From: Eupeodes corollae | Lineage: Eukaryota; Arthropoda; Insecta; Diptera; Syrphidae | DNA: 64,000 nt | Direction of reading: 5' to 3' | NCBI RefSeq assembly: GCF_945859685.1 | Contig: NC_079147.1 | Location: forward strand, 52,730,946 to 52,794,945 | Shown: positions 22,248 to 33,726 of the stretch, one piece after another | How the letters are laid out: every line of letters begins with the position of its first letter | Position numbering within the stretch: the first letter of the stretch is position 1 | The notes under the pieces: generated by a model | Database searches by the model: none | Seen by the model: only the letters and a program-made list of their open reading frames with translations | Told to the model about the DNA's origin: nothing | Position numbers and translations under genes: made by a program

Positions 22248-24955
22248 TTACTTACTTACTCAACCAACACGCGGCACCCGAAGAATTTTTCTCTCGAAGC
22301 ATCCTAAGACGCTCTCATCTTTCTTTGACAGGGTCCCAGCCTCAGTGCCATAAATGAGAACCGGGATGATGAGTGTCTTATAGAAGGTGATTTTAAATGC
22401 TCCAGAGCAATTGCCTTCCAAGTCCAAAGAAGCAGCGATTTGCAAGAAAGAGTTATTCTTCGTTTGATTTCAGCGCTGGTGTCGTTGTCTGTGTTAATAG
22501 CGGTACCTAGGTAGACAAAGTCCTTAACTACCTCAAAGTTATAGCTGTCCATGGAGACGTTTTTTCCAAGACGTCGTCGTTCAGTGTCCTTTTTTGATGA
22601 CAGCATATACTTGGTCTTGCCCTCATTGACCACTAAACCCATCTTCTTCGCTTCCGTCGCAATGCTCAAAAACGCTCCACTGACATCACGCTTTGATCTT
22701 CCAATTATGTCAATATCATCTGCGTATCCGAGTAAGTGGATAAACCTTTGGAAGATTGTGCCTTTAGTGTTGACGGTTGATTTTTGCACAATTCTTTCCA
22801 GAACCATGTTAAAGAAGTCGCATGACACTGCATCGCCTTGTCAAAACCCTTTTTTGACATCAAATGCATCGGAATGATCTTTTCCTACCTTGATAGAGCA
22901 GCGTGCATTCTCCATCGTCATTCTGGACAACGGATAAGTTTGATAGGGATGCCAAAACTAGACATTGCTCTGTAGAGTTCTTCCCTATAGATTCCGGAAT
23001 ACGCGGCTTTAAAATCGATAAAGAAATGTTGGGTACCGATATGAAGTGCATGGGTTTTTTCCAAAATCTGCCGTAGTAGTGTGAATATTTGGTCGATAGT
23101 GGAGTTTCCTGGTCTAAAGCCACACTGATAAGGACCTATCAGGTTGTTGACGAACTGCTTCAGACGTTCGCATAATACGGAGAGGATCTTATATGCAATG
23201 TTGAGGAGACTGATGCCTCTGTAGGTGGCGCATTTTAGAGGGCCTCCTTTTTATGTATCGGGCACACTATGCTGAGATTCCACTCATCGAACATGCTTTC
23301 TTCCGACCATATTTTTCAGATGAGTTGGTGCATGCTCCGTACCAAATCATCGCCTGCTGCTTTGAATAGTTCGGCAGCAATGCCGTCACCTCCAGCAGCT
23401 TTGTTTGACTTAAGTTTAGATATAGCTATCTTCACTTCGTCAAGGTCGGGTAGACGGAATTGTTGATCTGCGTCGCCGAGGTTGAGTGGTTCTATCTCCC
23501 TTACAGCGGAATTCGGTTCATCATCGCTATTTAATTGGGAGTGGTCTTTCCACATTCTCAATGTAGACGGCGGTTCTGCTACGATGTTCCCTTGATCGTC
23601 TTTACAGGGTTCGGTTCGTGGCTGGTACCTTTGGGAGGGTTTTTTACCTTTTGGTAAAATTTACGAACCTCATTCCTATTGTGACATCCCTCTATCTCTT
23701 CGATCGCTCGCTTCTCCTGCTCTCTTTTCTTCCATCTAAGAAGCCGGTGTTTCTGTCTCCTCTTCTGCTCGTAGAGCTCGTAAGCAGCTCTAATAATTCT
23801 GTGCAGCACCGTTTTGTATGCCTGCTGTTTCACTGCGTGCGTTTGCCGACATTCGTCGTCAAACCAGGGGTTCCGCTGTGGTGGCCGTGTGAAACCTAGC
23901 ACCTCAGAGGCGGCATATTTGATGGCTGCAAAGCACTGGTTTTCAATGCTTAATGCAGGCAGCATAGGACTCCTTAAGAGGTTATTAGAGACTTTATCGG
24001 AAAGGACATGACAGTCTCTTGCGATTGCAGCCGTTTAACGTCGAATCTTCTCACAATACTTCCTTGTTTTGGCTTGGATCGGGATATCCGTAGCCGTACC
24101 TTGGCTACAACGAGGTAATGGTCCTGTATACTCAAGAAGTGTCGTGCGTCGATCGCAATGTGGTCAATCTGGTTGACGGTTGATTGATCAGGAGATTTCC
24201 ATGTCTCCTGATCAGCCTGAATCCGTTGTCGGAGGTAGTGTCGTGCAGGCTGTATCTCCCGATTGTGCCACCAAAGATGTCTTCTCTTTCTAGCTTGACG
24301 GTAAAATCTTCTAAGATAATTTTAATGTCATAGTCAGGGCACTGCTCATAAGTCTCGTCCAAGAGCTCAAGGAATATGTCTTTGGTGTCTTCATCTTTCT
24401 CCTCTGTTGGGGTGCGCATATAAGGCTTATGTTGGCGAATTTAGCCTTGATGCGTATGGTCATGAGGCGCTCGCTCACACTGTTGAAACTCAAGACTTTT
24501 TGCCTGAGTCTAGTTCCAACAACAAATCCACACCCAAATAGACGCTTCCGCTAATTGTTCGGCTGCACGTGGTCTGTTAACGTACAGATCCGAAGTCTTA
24601 TTTCGTTTGCGTGGGTTGTCAACAGTGAATCCGTCCGTATCCGAGGCTTGTTTGTGCTTCGCAACTAAAGGTATTGTTTACGTGGTCAGGAAGTCACCCC
24701 GACGCCCCAACCCCTAACCTGGAGGGCCAGATCCTTAGTATAACTCCAAAAACGGGGAGCCGGATAAACCGCTCCTTACAGGCCTGGGCTCCGTATATGT
24801 CGAAGAAGCCCTATAAGGTGTTCACTAAGTAGTTCCTTACCTTACTGGAACTGTAGACGCCACCGTTGATTCCATCTCGAGACTTCGTCCGCTGCCGCTT
24901 GGATAAGGAGAGGTGCCTCAGTGGAAACACCCCTCCCCCCTCTCCATTTTCCATG
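22248..24955 (-). pseudogene. RTE-like retrotransposon with CFDP2-like endonuclease (copy B)
   Basis: The longest of three copies. Minus strand, high to low: a GC-rich leader (24955-24560); endonuclease pieces FGCGFVVG, ISLICA, PTEEKDEDTKDIFLELLDE and TIGRYSLHDTTSDNGFRLI (24530-24180); a linker with NPWFDDECRQTHAVKQQAYK (23965-23579); fingers DEVKIAISKLKSNKAAGGDG (23440); palm FIDFKAAY-like and YADDIDIIGRSKRD (about 22735); KYLGT-like VYLGTAINTDND; and IYGTEAGTLSKKDESVLGCF. The C-terminal domain kept in copy A is deleted, and the element ends in GAGTAAGTAAGTAA, a microsatellite tail. Endonuclease plus reverse transcriptase without RNase H, with a short tandem tail, fits RTE. Many frameshifts. 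Confidence 0.85.
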
Positions 24956-24959
24956 TTGG

Positions 24960-25640
24960 TCTTCGTAAATACAACAATGAGTGTTATGAGGGATATCCAA
25001 CTTTGCTGCATGCTATCCTCCTTTCGGCCAGTGCCCGGTATGCTTCAGTATACATAAAAGTTCGATAAAACGGTTTTTGATATACATAGGTAGACCATAT
25101 CTTTTTAGATGTAATACAATCCGTTTGACTGTTACACCTGTGGTTGGATTCTGTCAGAAAAATTAGAAAATTTAGCTTTTCATAGCTCCGAGAGGATTAT
25201 TTACTCTTTTCGCAAGTGAGCTATGAACGGCCGATCCTTACCGGATCAACTCATCAGCCCCTTCATTTCCATCAATGCTACTATGACCTGAAACCCAAAT
25301 AACATTGACACGGAGGTAGTGTTTAGCAGAATTGATCCAAATTACAAAATATGTCGTACAACGCCTGTGTACGTCTACAAAAAACAACCTTCTTAACTTG
25401 ATCTTTAATGTTAAATTTCCAGTGGGTCATATAAGACCCGCAACTTAGCTGGATCCAGTAACCGTGACTCTGAAAGAGTGATACAAAAAATTATAATGAT
25501 CTGAATCTCAAGTCCAGTCGCAAGAATACCTCTTACAGCAGTTTCACATAGCCATGGTCAATGTCCCGAAACTTCCAACAAATTATAGTCGCTTTAAACT
25601 TTATTTTAATAACCCAAAACTCGAAACTCATCCAGTTGTC
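24960..25640 (-). pseudogene. LOA/I-group fragment (RNase H region)
   Basis: Minus strand gives VNVIWVSGHSSIDGNEGADE followed by HSSLAKRVNNPLGAMKS (about 25310-25160), matching the RNase H segment GNERADELARQESALHSSLA of the element at 442-2700. Flanking sequence to about 24990 matches its cysteine-rich end region. Heavily decayed. Confidence 0.7.
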
Positions 25641-25649
25641 AGTGTCCAC

Positions 25650-26450
25650 AATTAAATCCGAACCTTCCCAACTGTAATACCAATTGAATAGATATTCCTC
25701 TCAAGTTGGTGTCATTCTCATCACTGTAAAGATGACGAATTCAGTTCATGTCAAATGACCCTCCATAGGGATTAGAACATGAATAAAATTGTTGACACAC
25801 AAAACAGATGACGTTTGGACATACGGGTGGACGGACGGACTCTCAGACTCAGCAGTGTTATGAATTCACGTTAATTCCCAGTAATTTGAGGCGACATTTA
25901 ACCATATGTGAAGTGAACAACCCAACCAGCTGAGCAAGCAGCAATGACCCACCGACAGACGACGACTGACCAACCGAGCGACAACGTGCTTCAAAATGCT
26001 GACGCTGAGTGCTGATGCTTGTTGTTTTTATTCGTGATGTGATGAACATATGTCTGAGCTGTGTTTACTGAGAAGGAGAACCGGCTGGCTGGGGGCATGG
26101 CAGCAAGTTTTGATGAGTCTGCAATAATTTCATTACGCTTATGATGGCAAGGACGCCGCCGCCGGCCGCAGCACATTAAATACCCGCGTGCGATATTGGA
26201 CAAGCCAGCGGACTGAGATGGCAATCGCGGCGTATCTTATAAATTACAATTCTATGTTTTATTTATACTTTGGTGGTCTCTAAATGAGGTGTTGCATCAG
26301 GGGAGGGACGGCACTGTGCCTGAATGGAGTTGAGTTTTTGAAAAAAAAAACGAATCATTTTATTTTTTAAGTTTTTTCTCTTTTGCATATTTTATTATGA
26401 TGTCATGTTGGAAACTCTTGTGACCGTTGATTCAGTTTGAATTATGTACA
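25650..26450. other. TE-poor stretch, no gene assigned
   Basis: Slightly GC-richer DNA with short repeats such as GACGGACGGAC (25833). Open frames show low-complexity protein only. Could be host intergenic or intronic DNA. Confidence 0.35.
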
Positions 26451-26459
26451 ACTTTAATC

Positions 26460-26830
26460 ACAATTCAACATGCAATTGAGTGAGTGGCAGTGGCAGTGGC
26501 AGTGGCGGGGAAGTGAAGTAGTGGATTGGATTCGGCTGGAGTGATGTGAATGTGAAGTAAAGTGCCCATGGTAGAGAAAAACCGTGATAAAGAAGGGAGT
26601 TGCGACTGCGAGTGTAAAATGTTGTTAAAAAAGGGGGGAGGTGTGTATTTTGTCGTTGGCGTGGTGGTATAGTGTCATGGCGGCATCAACGACAACGACG
26701 ACCAACGGCGGCGCACGAAGTAGCTGCTGCAGCTCATGGAATTGATGTAATTTCCTTTCCTGGGAGTTCAGTTTTTGTAATTCATAGCAATATTATATTT
26801 TTTATTTTTTATGTGCAGCTGGTAAGTGTA
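26460..26830 (+). other. GC-richer patch, possible host exon or promoter
   Basis: Contains GGCAGT repeats (26485-26505), AGCAGCTGCT-type sequence and ACGACAACGACGACC near 26690. A splice-donor-like CAGCTG|GTAAGTGT sits at 26820. A 68-codon frame (26672-26878) reads through the donor and has no recognised domain. It stands out in composition from the AT-rich surroundings, the only reason to consider host function. Weak. Confidence 0.25.
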
Positions 26831-27180
26831 ATGCCGAAAGTTTACCTATACGAAGATACTTTTATGGGCGCTGGGTAATCGCTTTTGGCGGTGCACAATG
26901 CACATGTCATGGAAGAGGTTTTGCATTTAAATTTTATAGATGAAAATAACTACCTTAGCTGTTTCTTTTTTTTTTTATTACTTTCAATTTTTGATGTGTT
27001 ATAAAACTTAAATATGTATACAAATAAAAACTTTCGGCTTGTTAAGGTTTAGTACCCATGAGGAGTCAATTTATTATTTTTTTTTAAAGTTTACTGGTCA
27101 TTCAAAATTGAACGATGTGTATTTTTTTTCCAAAGGAATACAAAATTGATTGATATGATGAACAAGGTTTGAAGAAATAG

Positions 27181-27290
27181 ATACATATGTAGATAGATAG
27201 TTTCTTTATTTTAAGATATAAATTATTAACAAATGTTTTTCATGAACTCCCTACCACAGATCTGAGCTTATTGACGTTATTTGATAAAAT
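27181..27290 (-). mobile_element. Retrotransposon 3' tail scrap with GATA repeat
   Basis: GATAGATAGTTTCTTTATTTTAAG followed by AAATTATTAACAAATGTTTTT resembles the 3' end of the insert at 3921 (GATAGATAACTTCTTTATTAAC). Probably the same LINE family, heavily truncated. Confidence 0.45.
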
Positions 27291-27317
27291 TATAATAGGG
27301 GAATTCACGATCTAGTG

Positions 27318-29530
27318 CAGTGTTTCCTAACCTTTTTTCTGCTATGTCCCACCGGAACCTTTCCAAAATCTTCATGTCCCCCTTACATTTTAAATATAGA
27401 CCTCAACAATTTTGAACATACAAACATCTGAAAAGTTGAATTAAGAAATCCATAGAAAATAAGTAAACACAGTAAGATTGTTTTCAAAACATATAATCTA
27501 AAACTGAAATTCAAGTAGTAAAAAATAATTTAATAGTAATGTTTTGTTTAAATTTAGTGAGATCCTTGCGTTTGATGCCTTCTGCAAATGGATTTTATGT
27601 CAGGTTCAAGTTTAGACAGCTTCAATCTCAAGTCTCCTCGTTTTGTTATGAAGAAGAAAAAAGTAATAACAGTTCTCTAGCATATTTGGTTGTATTGGGG
27701 TATTTGATTTCGGTTTCTTTAGAAAGCCATGCCAAGGTTCCTTTTATGTCGAATAAAGGTTTAATTGACTCATCATTTTGTATTTCAGCGAGTTCTTCTT
27801 GATATTGTACATTTGAAATATCAGAAAGATTCATTAGCATTGGTTGCATCATCCAAGTTGGGAAATCAATTTCTTCCAAATCAAAAAATCTTTCTTTTAA
27901 ATCAGCCGATAAATTTTTCAGATGATCGACAATTACTTCACATTTTTGGAGCCAAGGAAACTTTTCAAAATTTTTGTTGTAAATATATGTCTGACATAAT
28001 TCAATAAAGGTAACGAACCCAAATATCTTCGTTTTTGCTTCAACGAGAGTTTTATTAAATTTAGTAAATAACTCACAAATGCTTTACCATCAATCATCAG
28101 ATTTTTCATTTCTGGTTTGTCGTTTAAAAAATCACTAAGAGTATCAAAAAGTTCCATAAATCTGTTCAAGCAGTTCCCTTTCGAGAGCCATCTTACTTCA
28201 GTGTGAAGTATAAGTCTTACATAATCCTCATTTTGTTCTTCACAAAAAAGCTTAAAAAGACGTTCACATTTGGCATTTGCTTTAATAGAATTGATACACT
28301 TTATAACAGAATTTAGAACTTCATGCAGAACAGGTGAAATGTTTTTGGCTGCCAAGTTTTCCCTGTGAATAACACAATGGACAAGAAGCATTTTTGGGTT
28401 CTCATCTTTCATCAATTTTAAGCAACCATTTTTCTTCCCCATCATATTAGAAACACCATCTGCAGCGCAAGATGATATATTTTTCAGGGATATATTATTG
28501 AATTCTAAGTGATCTTTAAGCCTACTAAATATATCTTTAGCAGTAGTGATGCTTTCTAAAGATTTGCAGAACAGCATTTCTTCATGAAAATCACATTCGT
28601 CAATATATCTTACATAAGTTAAAAGTACGGCCTTACTCTGTCTTAAAGTAGATTCATCCATTTGCAAAGAGAAATTTCTTGTTTTTAGTTTTTCAACGAG
28701 TTGCCTTTCAATATCCTCACTCATTTTATCTATTCTTCTGCAAACAGTATTGTTACTTAGTGGCATATTTTGAACGTCTTTGTCACCTTTTTCCAGAACT
28801 GTCTTCAGAAATGTTGATATTGATGGTTTAATTAAATTCTCTCCTATGGTATGACTTTTTCCAGATTTAGCGATGAGTAAAGAAATTTGGTAACTTGCCT
28901 CAAGAGTACGATTGATATTTCCATGTTGAGTAGTAAAAAGGGACTTAACTGTTCTTCTTTTTTCAAAATTTGCCTTCATAGTTTGGAAGAAATTTAAATT
29001 TGAATTTATATGGGCTTTATGTTTCGCCTTTAAATCATTGATTCGTTGGTCAAGCATTGTTGGCATAAAAGACAAAAAGGGGAACGTTCATCATGAACAG
29101 CAGGTATGAAACCAAATTTTAAGTATTCCTCCGAATACTGGCGAATTTTTTTCTTGCTTGAACCACTCATTTCAATATGATCTATGGATCGAGGAAAAGA
29201 AATAAAATAATATATGTATGATTAAAATAAAAACGTGTATGTTTAAATGTACCTATCTATGGGGAATAACCAGGCTGATAAATCAAAGTGACAGAAAACA
29301 ACTGATTCATATTTGAAGGAAAGTGTCATTGATTGAAGTAAAGTTGGTAACAGTTGACAAAATTGATGAATTACAGATCATGAGTGCGTTCAGAAATATA
29401 TTTTCAAGGGTGGAAACACATAGAACCATAGATTTTTCGGAGAGAAGTCTAATGCAGCATAATTTTGAATTGCCCCCTATAAATCAAATTGCCCCCCTGT
29501 GGGGCGTGGGCCCCACGTTGGGAAAAACTG
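27318..29530 (-). mobile_element. hAT transposon with 8-bp target duplication
   Basis: The left end is CAGTGTTTCCTAACCTTTTT and the right end is the inverse of CAGTTTTTCCCAACGTGGGG, typical hAT termini. Flanking 8-mers are ATCTAGTG (27310-27317) and ATCTAGTC (29531-29538), 7 of 8 identical. Size 2,213 bp. It sits 21 bp inside the Harbinger left terminus. Confidence 0.93.
27554..29170 (-). pseudogene. hAT transposase (ZBED5/SCAND3-like), nearly complete but broken
   Basis: Start at 29170 (MSGSSKKKIRQYSEEYLKFG). A zinc-finger-like PFCLLCQQCLTNES follows, then a frameshift leads into the long clean frame 29075-27933 with SLQMDESTLRQ (first catalytic Asp), SSCAADGVSNMMGKKNG (second Asp), LLVHCVIHRENLAAK and HTEVRWLSKGNCLNRFMELF. 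A second shift leads to IDFPTWMMQPMLMN (27880), and the end reads GDLRLKLSKLEPDI and QGSH, stopping at 27554. The segment between LLLLFSSS and GDLRLKL is too short: the usual hAT dimerisation block (YLVERGFSAV-like) is deleted. The overall order matches the hAT group from which vertebrate ZBED5 and SCAND3 derive. Confidence 0.9.
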
Positions 29531-29559
29531 ATCTAGTCCATTTAGTCTGGAAATTCGTG

Positions 29560-31411
29560 TCAGAGTAATAATAACGACCGATTAGCTAATATATTTCCTG
29601 TTCCTGTTGCTCAAACTCATCCTATGCATTATTCGTCCTGTTCTCTCTTCTATCATAATGCGGGGGGTATGAGATCCAAAGTAAGTGATTTTTGTGTTGC
29701 TGCTGTTGATTGCCCTTATTCTATTATTGCATTAACTGAAACTTGGCTGAGTGAAAATATAAACTCATCTGAATTGCTCAACACTGACTACGAAGTCTTT
29801 AGAAAAGATCGGTGCGAAACTGAAACTGGATTTAGCAGAGGGGGAGGAGTTTTCCTAGCTGTTCGCTCTTGTTTAAAAAGCAAACAAATTCAATTAAATT
29901 TTTCTTCTGGTTTGATAGAACAATTATGTGTTTGTGTTGAATTTTCTAAAACTGATTGTTTAAATAATAATAATAACAAAATTAATGTATATTTTTTGTC
30001 TCATATATTCCACCAAATTCAGATGCTCAAATGTATGAAAATCATGTCAATAATGTACAATTTCTTGCTAATAGCTTACATACAAATTCTTTTATTGTAG
30101 TCTTAGGTGACTTTAATTTAACAAATATCAAACGGATGTATTCTGAAGAAGATAAATGTATTTTTCCCTTCAATGTTAGTAAGGATTTCGAATATAACGT
30201 AACTGATTCTATGTATGCAATGAATCTTCAGCAAACAAATTGTATTTATAATTCCATTGGAAGAATGCTAGATCTAGTTTTTGTCCATCAAGATATTGAA
30301 TGTTCCGTTGCTGAAGCTGAATTTTCACTCTTGAATGATAGTGTTCATCACAAAGCTTTACATATATCTTTTAATTTTGCCATTTTAAATCAAATTTCTG
30401 TTTCAAATTGTAATAAGTATGTATATGACTTTTCTAAAGCCGTGTCGTTAAATAACTATATTTACTCAGTTCCATGGGAAAATATTCTTTCAGCTCCTAG
30501 TCTTGAAATTACCTATAATGTTTTCTGTGAGGTGATAGAAATCGCTTTTTCTAAGTTTGTACCGGCCAAATTAATAAAAAAGCAAAATCGACCTATTTGG
30601 TTTAATAAACATCTTTTAAATTTAAAACGTGCAATGACAAACATGTACAAAAAGAGCAGAAAAGATGTTTCACTTCGAAGTAAATTTTGTCAATTAAGAA
30701 AAGAATATGAGTATTTGAAGAAATTTCTTCACAATCAATATCTTTGGTCGCTTGAGTCAAAAATCAAGCACAATTCTAAAGCATTCTGGACTTTTATTAA
30801 TACAAAGAGAAAATCACTTGGCATTCCATCTGAAATGGAGCTAAATGGTGTTTTAAGTGATAACTTAAATGTTATAAGCAACATGTTTGCTTCTTTTTTT
30901 CCAGTCAAATTTTGTAAATCTTGATATTGAATGTACAAGTGTACCGTTATGTGATGCTATAACTGATATTGGTCATCTTACTATAACGGAAGAGGATATT
31001 CTAAAGGAATTATCTTTTCTTAAAAATTTGTAAGCTTGGACTTCTCAAGCCACTTCGTATTCTATTTAATAAATCTTTATGTTATGGTGAGTTCCTTGAA
31101 ACTTGGAAGTGGTCTTTTATTAGTCCGATTCTTAAATCCGGCTCGAAAAAAGTAATTACAAATTATAGGCCCATTGCAAAGCTTCAGATAGTTCCAAAAA
31201 TCTTTGAAGCTATTGTCAAAAATAAGTTGTATGCTGCGGTTTGTAATAATATATCTGATTTTCAGCATTATTTTTGTGAGCGGTAAATTCACAACTAAGA
31301 ACTTGGTAATTTTTTCTAATGCCTGCCTGTCTGCCTTAGAGAATAGATATCAAGTTGACTTAATTTTTACTGATTTTTCCAAAGCTTTTGACAGCGTCCA
31401 ACATAACATTC
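29560..31411 (+). pseudogene. Jockey-type non-LTR retrotransposon, endonuclease to mid reverse transcriptase
   Basis: Plus strand. The endonuclease opens near 29624 with LFYHNAGGMRSKVSDF, IIALTETWLSENI and RGGGVFLAVR. A frameshift near 29990 leads into YENHVNNVQFLANSL, VLGDFNL, LDLVFVHQDIECSVAEAEF and VHHKALHISF. Then come the linker (NRPIWFNKHLLNLKRAM) and fingers (ITEEDILKELSFLKN), a deletion near 31030, and WSFISPILKSGSKKVITNYR, PIAKLQIVPKIFEAIV and LIFTDFSKAFDSVQHNIL, ending at a CTG-repeat junction. The YADD box and everything downstream are missing: an unusual 3' truncation for a LINE, implying a later deletion or rearrangement against the Harbinger transposase. Confidence 0.85.
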
Positions 31412-32487
31412 TGCTGCTGCTGAAGCTGCTGCTACAAATATCTCAGAAATTTCGAAAGACGATGACGCGATGGAAGATGTTTTCGATGATATTTCAATTG
31501 TAATGACTCACCGTAGATGAATATCGGATATTATTCCTAAATGTCATAAATGGCGTGACAATGTAAATACTATAACTATGATAGATGAAGCGAGATTTCG
31601 ACAACTTCTTAGAATTGGAAGAGATCAATTTTCGAAATTGATAAACTTAATAAAAAATAATGTGGAGTTCAATAAGGCGCATTCGTGTTAGCAGTTTTCA
31701 ATTGAATTGCAACTAGCTATTGTACTTTTTCGACTTGGTTCATCTGGAGAAAGCGCTTCATTTAGAAAAATTGAAACTACTTTCGGAGTAGGAGACGCAG
31801 GCACCATCTACAAAATAACTGAAAGAATTTTTAAGGTGCTGTTAAAATTGCAGTCTACGTATATATTTTGGCCAAATGCGTTTGAGCGTGCACAAATTCT
31901 TGCAGACACATTCCACGAACTGCCATAGAGCTTGCAGCAGCACCAATAGTAGACCACACTGCTTACTTTTCCAGAAACCATACGTACTCTATAAAAGCTC
32001 AAGTAGTGTGTGACAATAAATTAAAAATAAGGCATGTAGTAGTTGGCCATCCTGGAAGTTGGCATGATGCCCGAATTTTTCGAAACAGTTCGCTGTTTAA
32101 AAATATTGAACTTTACTTTTCTTCACAGCAATGGATAGCTGGAGATTCGGCATATCCTCTGTCTGAAAATTTAATAACTCCATACAGGACCAATTCAAAA
32201 CATTTAGATAGATAGCAAGTACCGCGTAAGAGTAGAGCATTGTTTTGGTGTTCTCAAAAAAAGATTTGGTAGCCTAAAGCAGCTTAGAATGCGCATTGCT
32301 AACAAAGAAAGGCATAAAATATGTTGCGATTGGTTTTACATAATATTGTACTGGAAAAGGATTTAAATAATCTTAATCTTAATGAAGAACCGGTACAAAT
32401 AGCAGAAGACTTCAATAATGGCGAAGAAGTTACAAGCTGTTCTGCTGAAACAAAAAAACAAGCAATTTACTCGATTATGTTTTCCTA
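31412..32487 (+). pseudogene. Harbinger transposase (DDE_Tnp_4 type), first catalytic Asp lost
   Basis: From the junction the frame reads AAAEAAATNISEISKDDDAM, then WRDNVNTITMIDEARFRQLL, LAIVLFRLGSSGESASFRKI and IETTFGVGDAGTIYKITERI. Next should come an ...AIDGTHIxLAAP box; instead FHELP is joined to AIELAAAPIVDHTAYFSRNH, so about ten residues including the first catalytic Asp are deleted. The second Asp is in HPGSWHDARIFRNS (about 32060), followed by WIAGDSAYPLSENLITPY. The Glu box follows as VRVEHCFGVLKKRFG (about 32240), in another frame after a stop. The protein would cut and rejoin DNA in the nucleus if whole. Clearly dead. Confidence 0.88.
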
Positions 32488-32574
32488 ATAATATATGATC
32501 TGCTTGGAATGCCGCCAGGTGAGCAGCTGACTATTTTGGCGCTATTTTTTTAATTTTTCGGGAAATTCCTGAAT

Positions 32575-33227
32575 TTATTTAGAAACTGGCGTGGTTGTGA
32601 CACTTTGTGAACTTAATAGCGTAGGATTCGTTACATCAGCACTAGCTTCACAGAGTTCTGAATTCTCTACTATAGACATATCTACAACTTCGTATGCCAC
32701 TGGTTCGTCAATATCCAGGTTATTCAATTGGTCCATTGTATATCCCGTGTCATGCACTTCAAAAGCGCATTGCAAATGAACTTTTGCACCGACAATTTCA
32801 CCTAATTGCTTGTAGTGCGGACACATTTGCAATACTTTACCTTAAATAACAATTATATTTAATTCAATTTGTTTGAGTTATGAAAATATTTTACCTTCCA
32901 CACTTGAAATGCCTTCATCAATCTCTTGAACACCAGCACCTGTCGACATTTTCCAGGCGTTCGCCTTTTTATATGTAGACTTTAAATGTCGTACCTTCCA
33001 CTTTATCAGCTCCAATCAATATTTGTTTTAGCAATCATTTTTTTATGATAAAGTTGTGCTGTTTGTAGCTACATAAATACTTGTAAAAAAATGTTAAATA
33101 TTGTTGATTTATATTATTAGTCCGGATTATCCCGTATATAGTTTAAAACTATTTTAATTTCGTCAATTGACCACTTTTTATTCGGTTTTTCTCTTTTTTT
33201 ATTTATATTAATTGGATCAGCCATGTT
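32575..33227 (-). pseudogene. Harbinger accessory Myb/SANT-like protein, one small intron
   Basis: Minus strand, convergent with the transposase. Start at 33227: MADPININKKREKPNKKWSI, then EIKIVLNYIRDNPD and a stop. After a broken stretch, KWKVRHLKSTYKKANAW and STGAGVQEIDEGISSVEG follow. An intron of about 54 bp fits next (GTAAAATATTT at about 32897 to TTATTTAAG at about 32843): joining restores the frame ...SVEG-KVLQMCPHYKQLGEI. The tail is acidic (NNLDIDEPVAYEVVDMS). This resembles the MADF/Myb-SANT-like partner that helps Harbinger transposase enter the nucleus and bind ends. Stops in the N-terminal half show decay. Confidence 0.72.
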
Positions 33228-33436
33228 GATTATTTAAATATCAGCTGATTTATTGCTGTCAAAACAGTGTTGCTCATGCTTGTGCATTTGTATACTTTAG
33301 GGTTACAGCGAAGTAAATTTGCACTAGTAAAGCATGTGCATATTCATATATTTTGTTAGTGTAGAGCATCTGTATGCACAAAAAATATGCACATGCACTG
33401 ATGCAAGACCATTTCCACCCGATTGTGAATTCCCCT

Positions 33437-33720
33437 TATATATCATAGGAAATGCAACAAAACTGCAACAAAATGTTCGAGCTTTGCCTCGTGGTTTTTT
33501 TTTTACCGTAAGTAGAATTTTGCTAGGAATGTCAAAAAATTTCTCGTACATCAAACAAATGTTCGTACACTGCTCTCTTCTCTAACAAAATGGAAATAAC
33601 GGTTCTTTTTGAAATGTAAGTTGTGTACTGTAATGGTATTGAGAGATCTAGGCTCAGTATGCCGTGGTGTATTGATCTTTTCAATTGTGTTTTTTTTTTT
33701 TTAATTTTGCGAAGTTTATT
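33437..33720. other. No gene seen
   Basis: Flank between the Harbinger right end and a Tc1-like gene; may include that element's left inverted repeat, which I could not pair. Confidence 0.35.
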
Positions 33721-33726
33721 TTGAAA

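Larger units (their letters stand above)
27297..33436 (+). mobile_element. PIF/Harbinger transposon, interrupted by a hAT and a Jockey fragment
   Basis: The left end reads AGGGGAATTCACGATC (27297-27312) and the right end is its inverse, GATTGTGAATTCCCCT (33421-33436), with one mismatch. Between them lie a Harbinger transposase and a convergent Myb/SANT gene, the two-gene content of this superfamily. The left end is separated from the genes by the hAT element (27318-29530) and a Jockey remnant (29560-31411). Removing both leaves about 2.1 kb, normal for Harbinger. Flanking triplets are ATA and TTA, so the expected 3-bp target duplication is imperfect. Confidence 0.75.
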
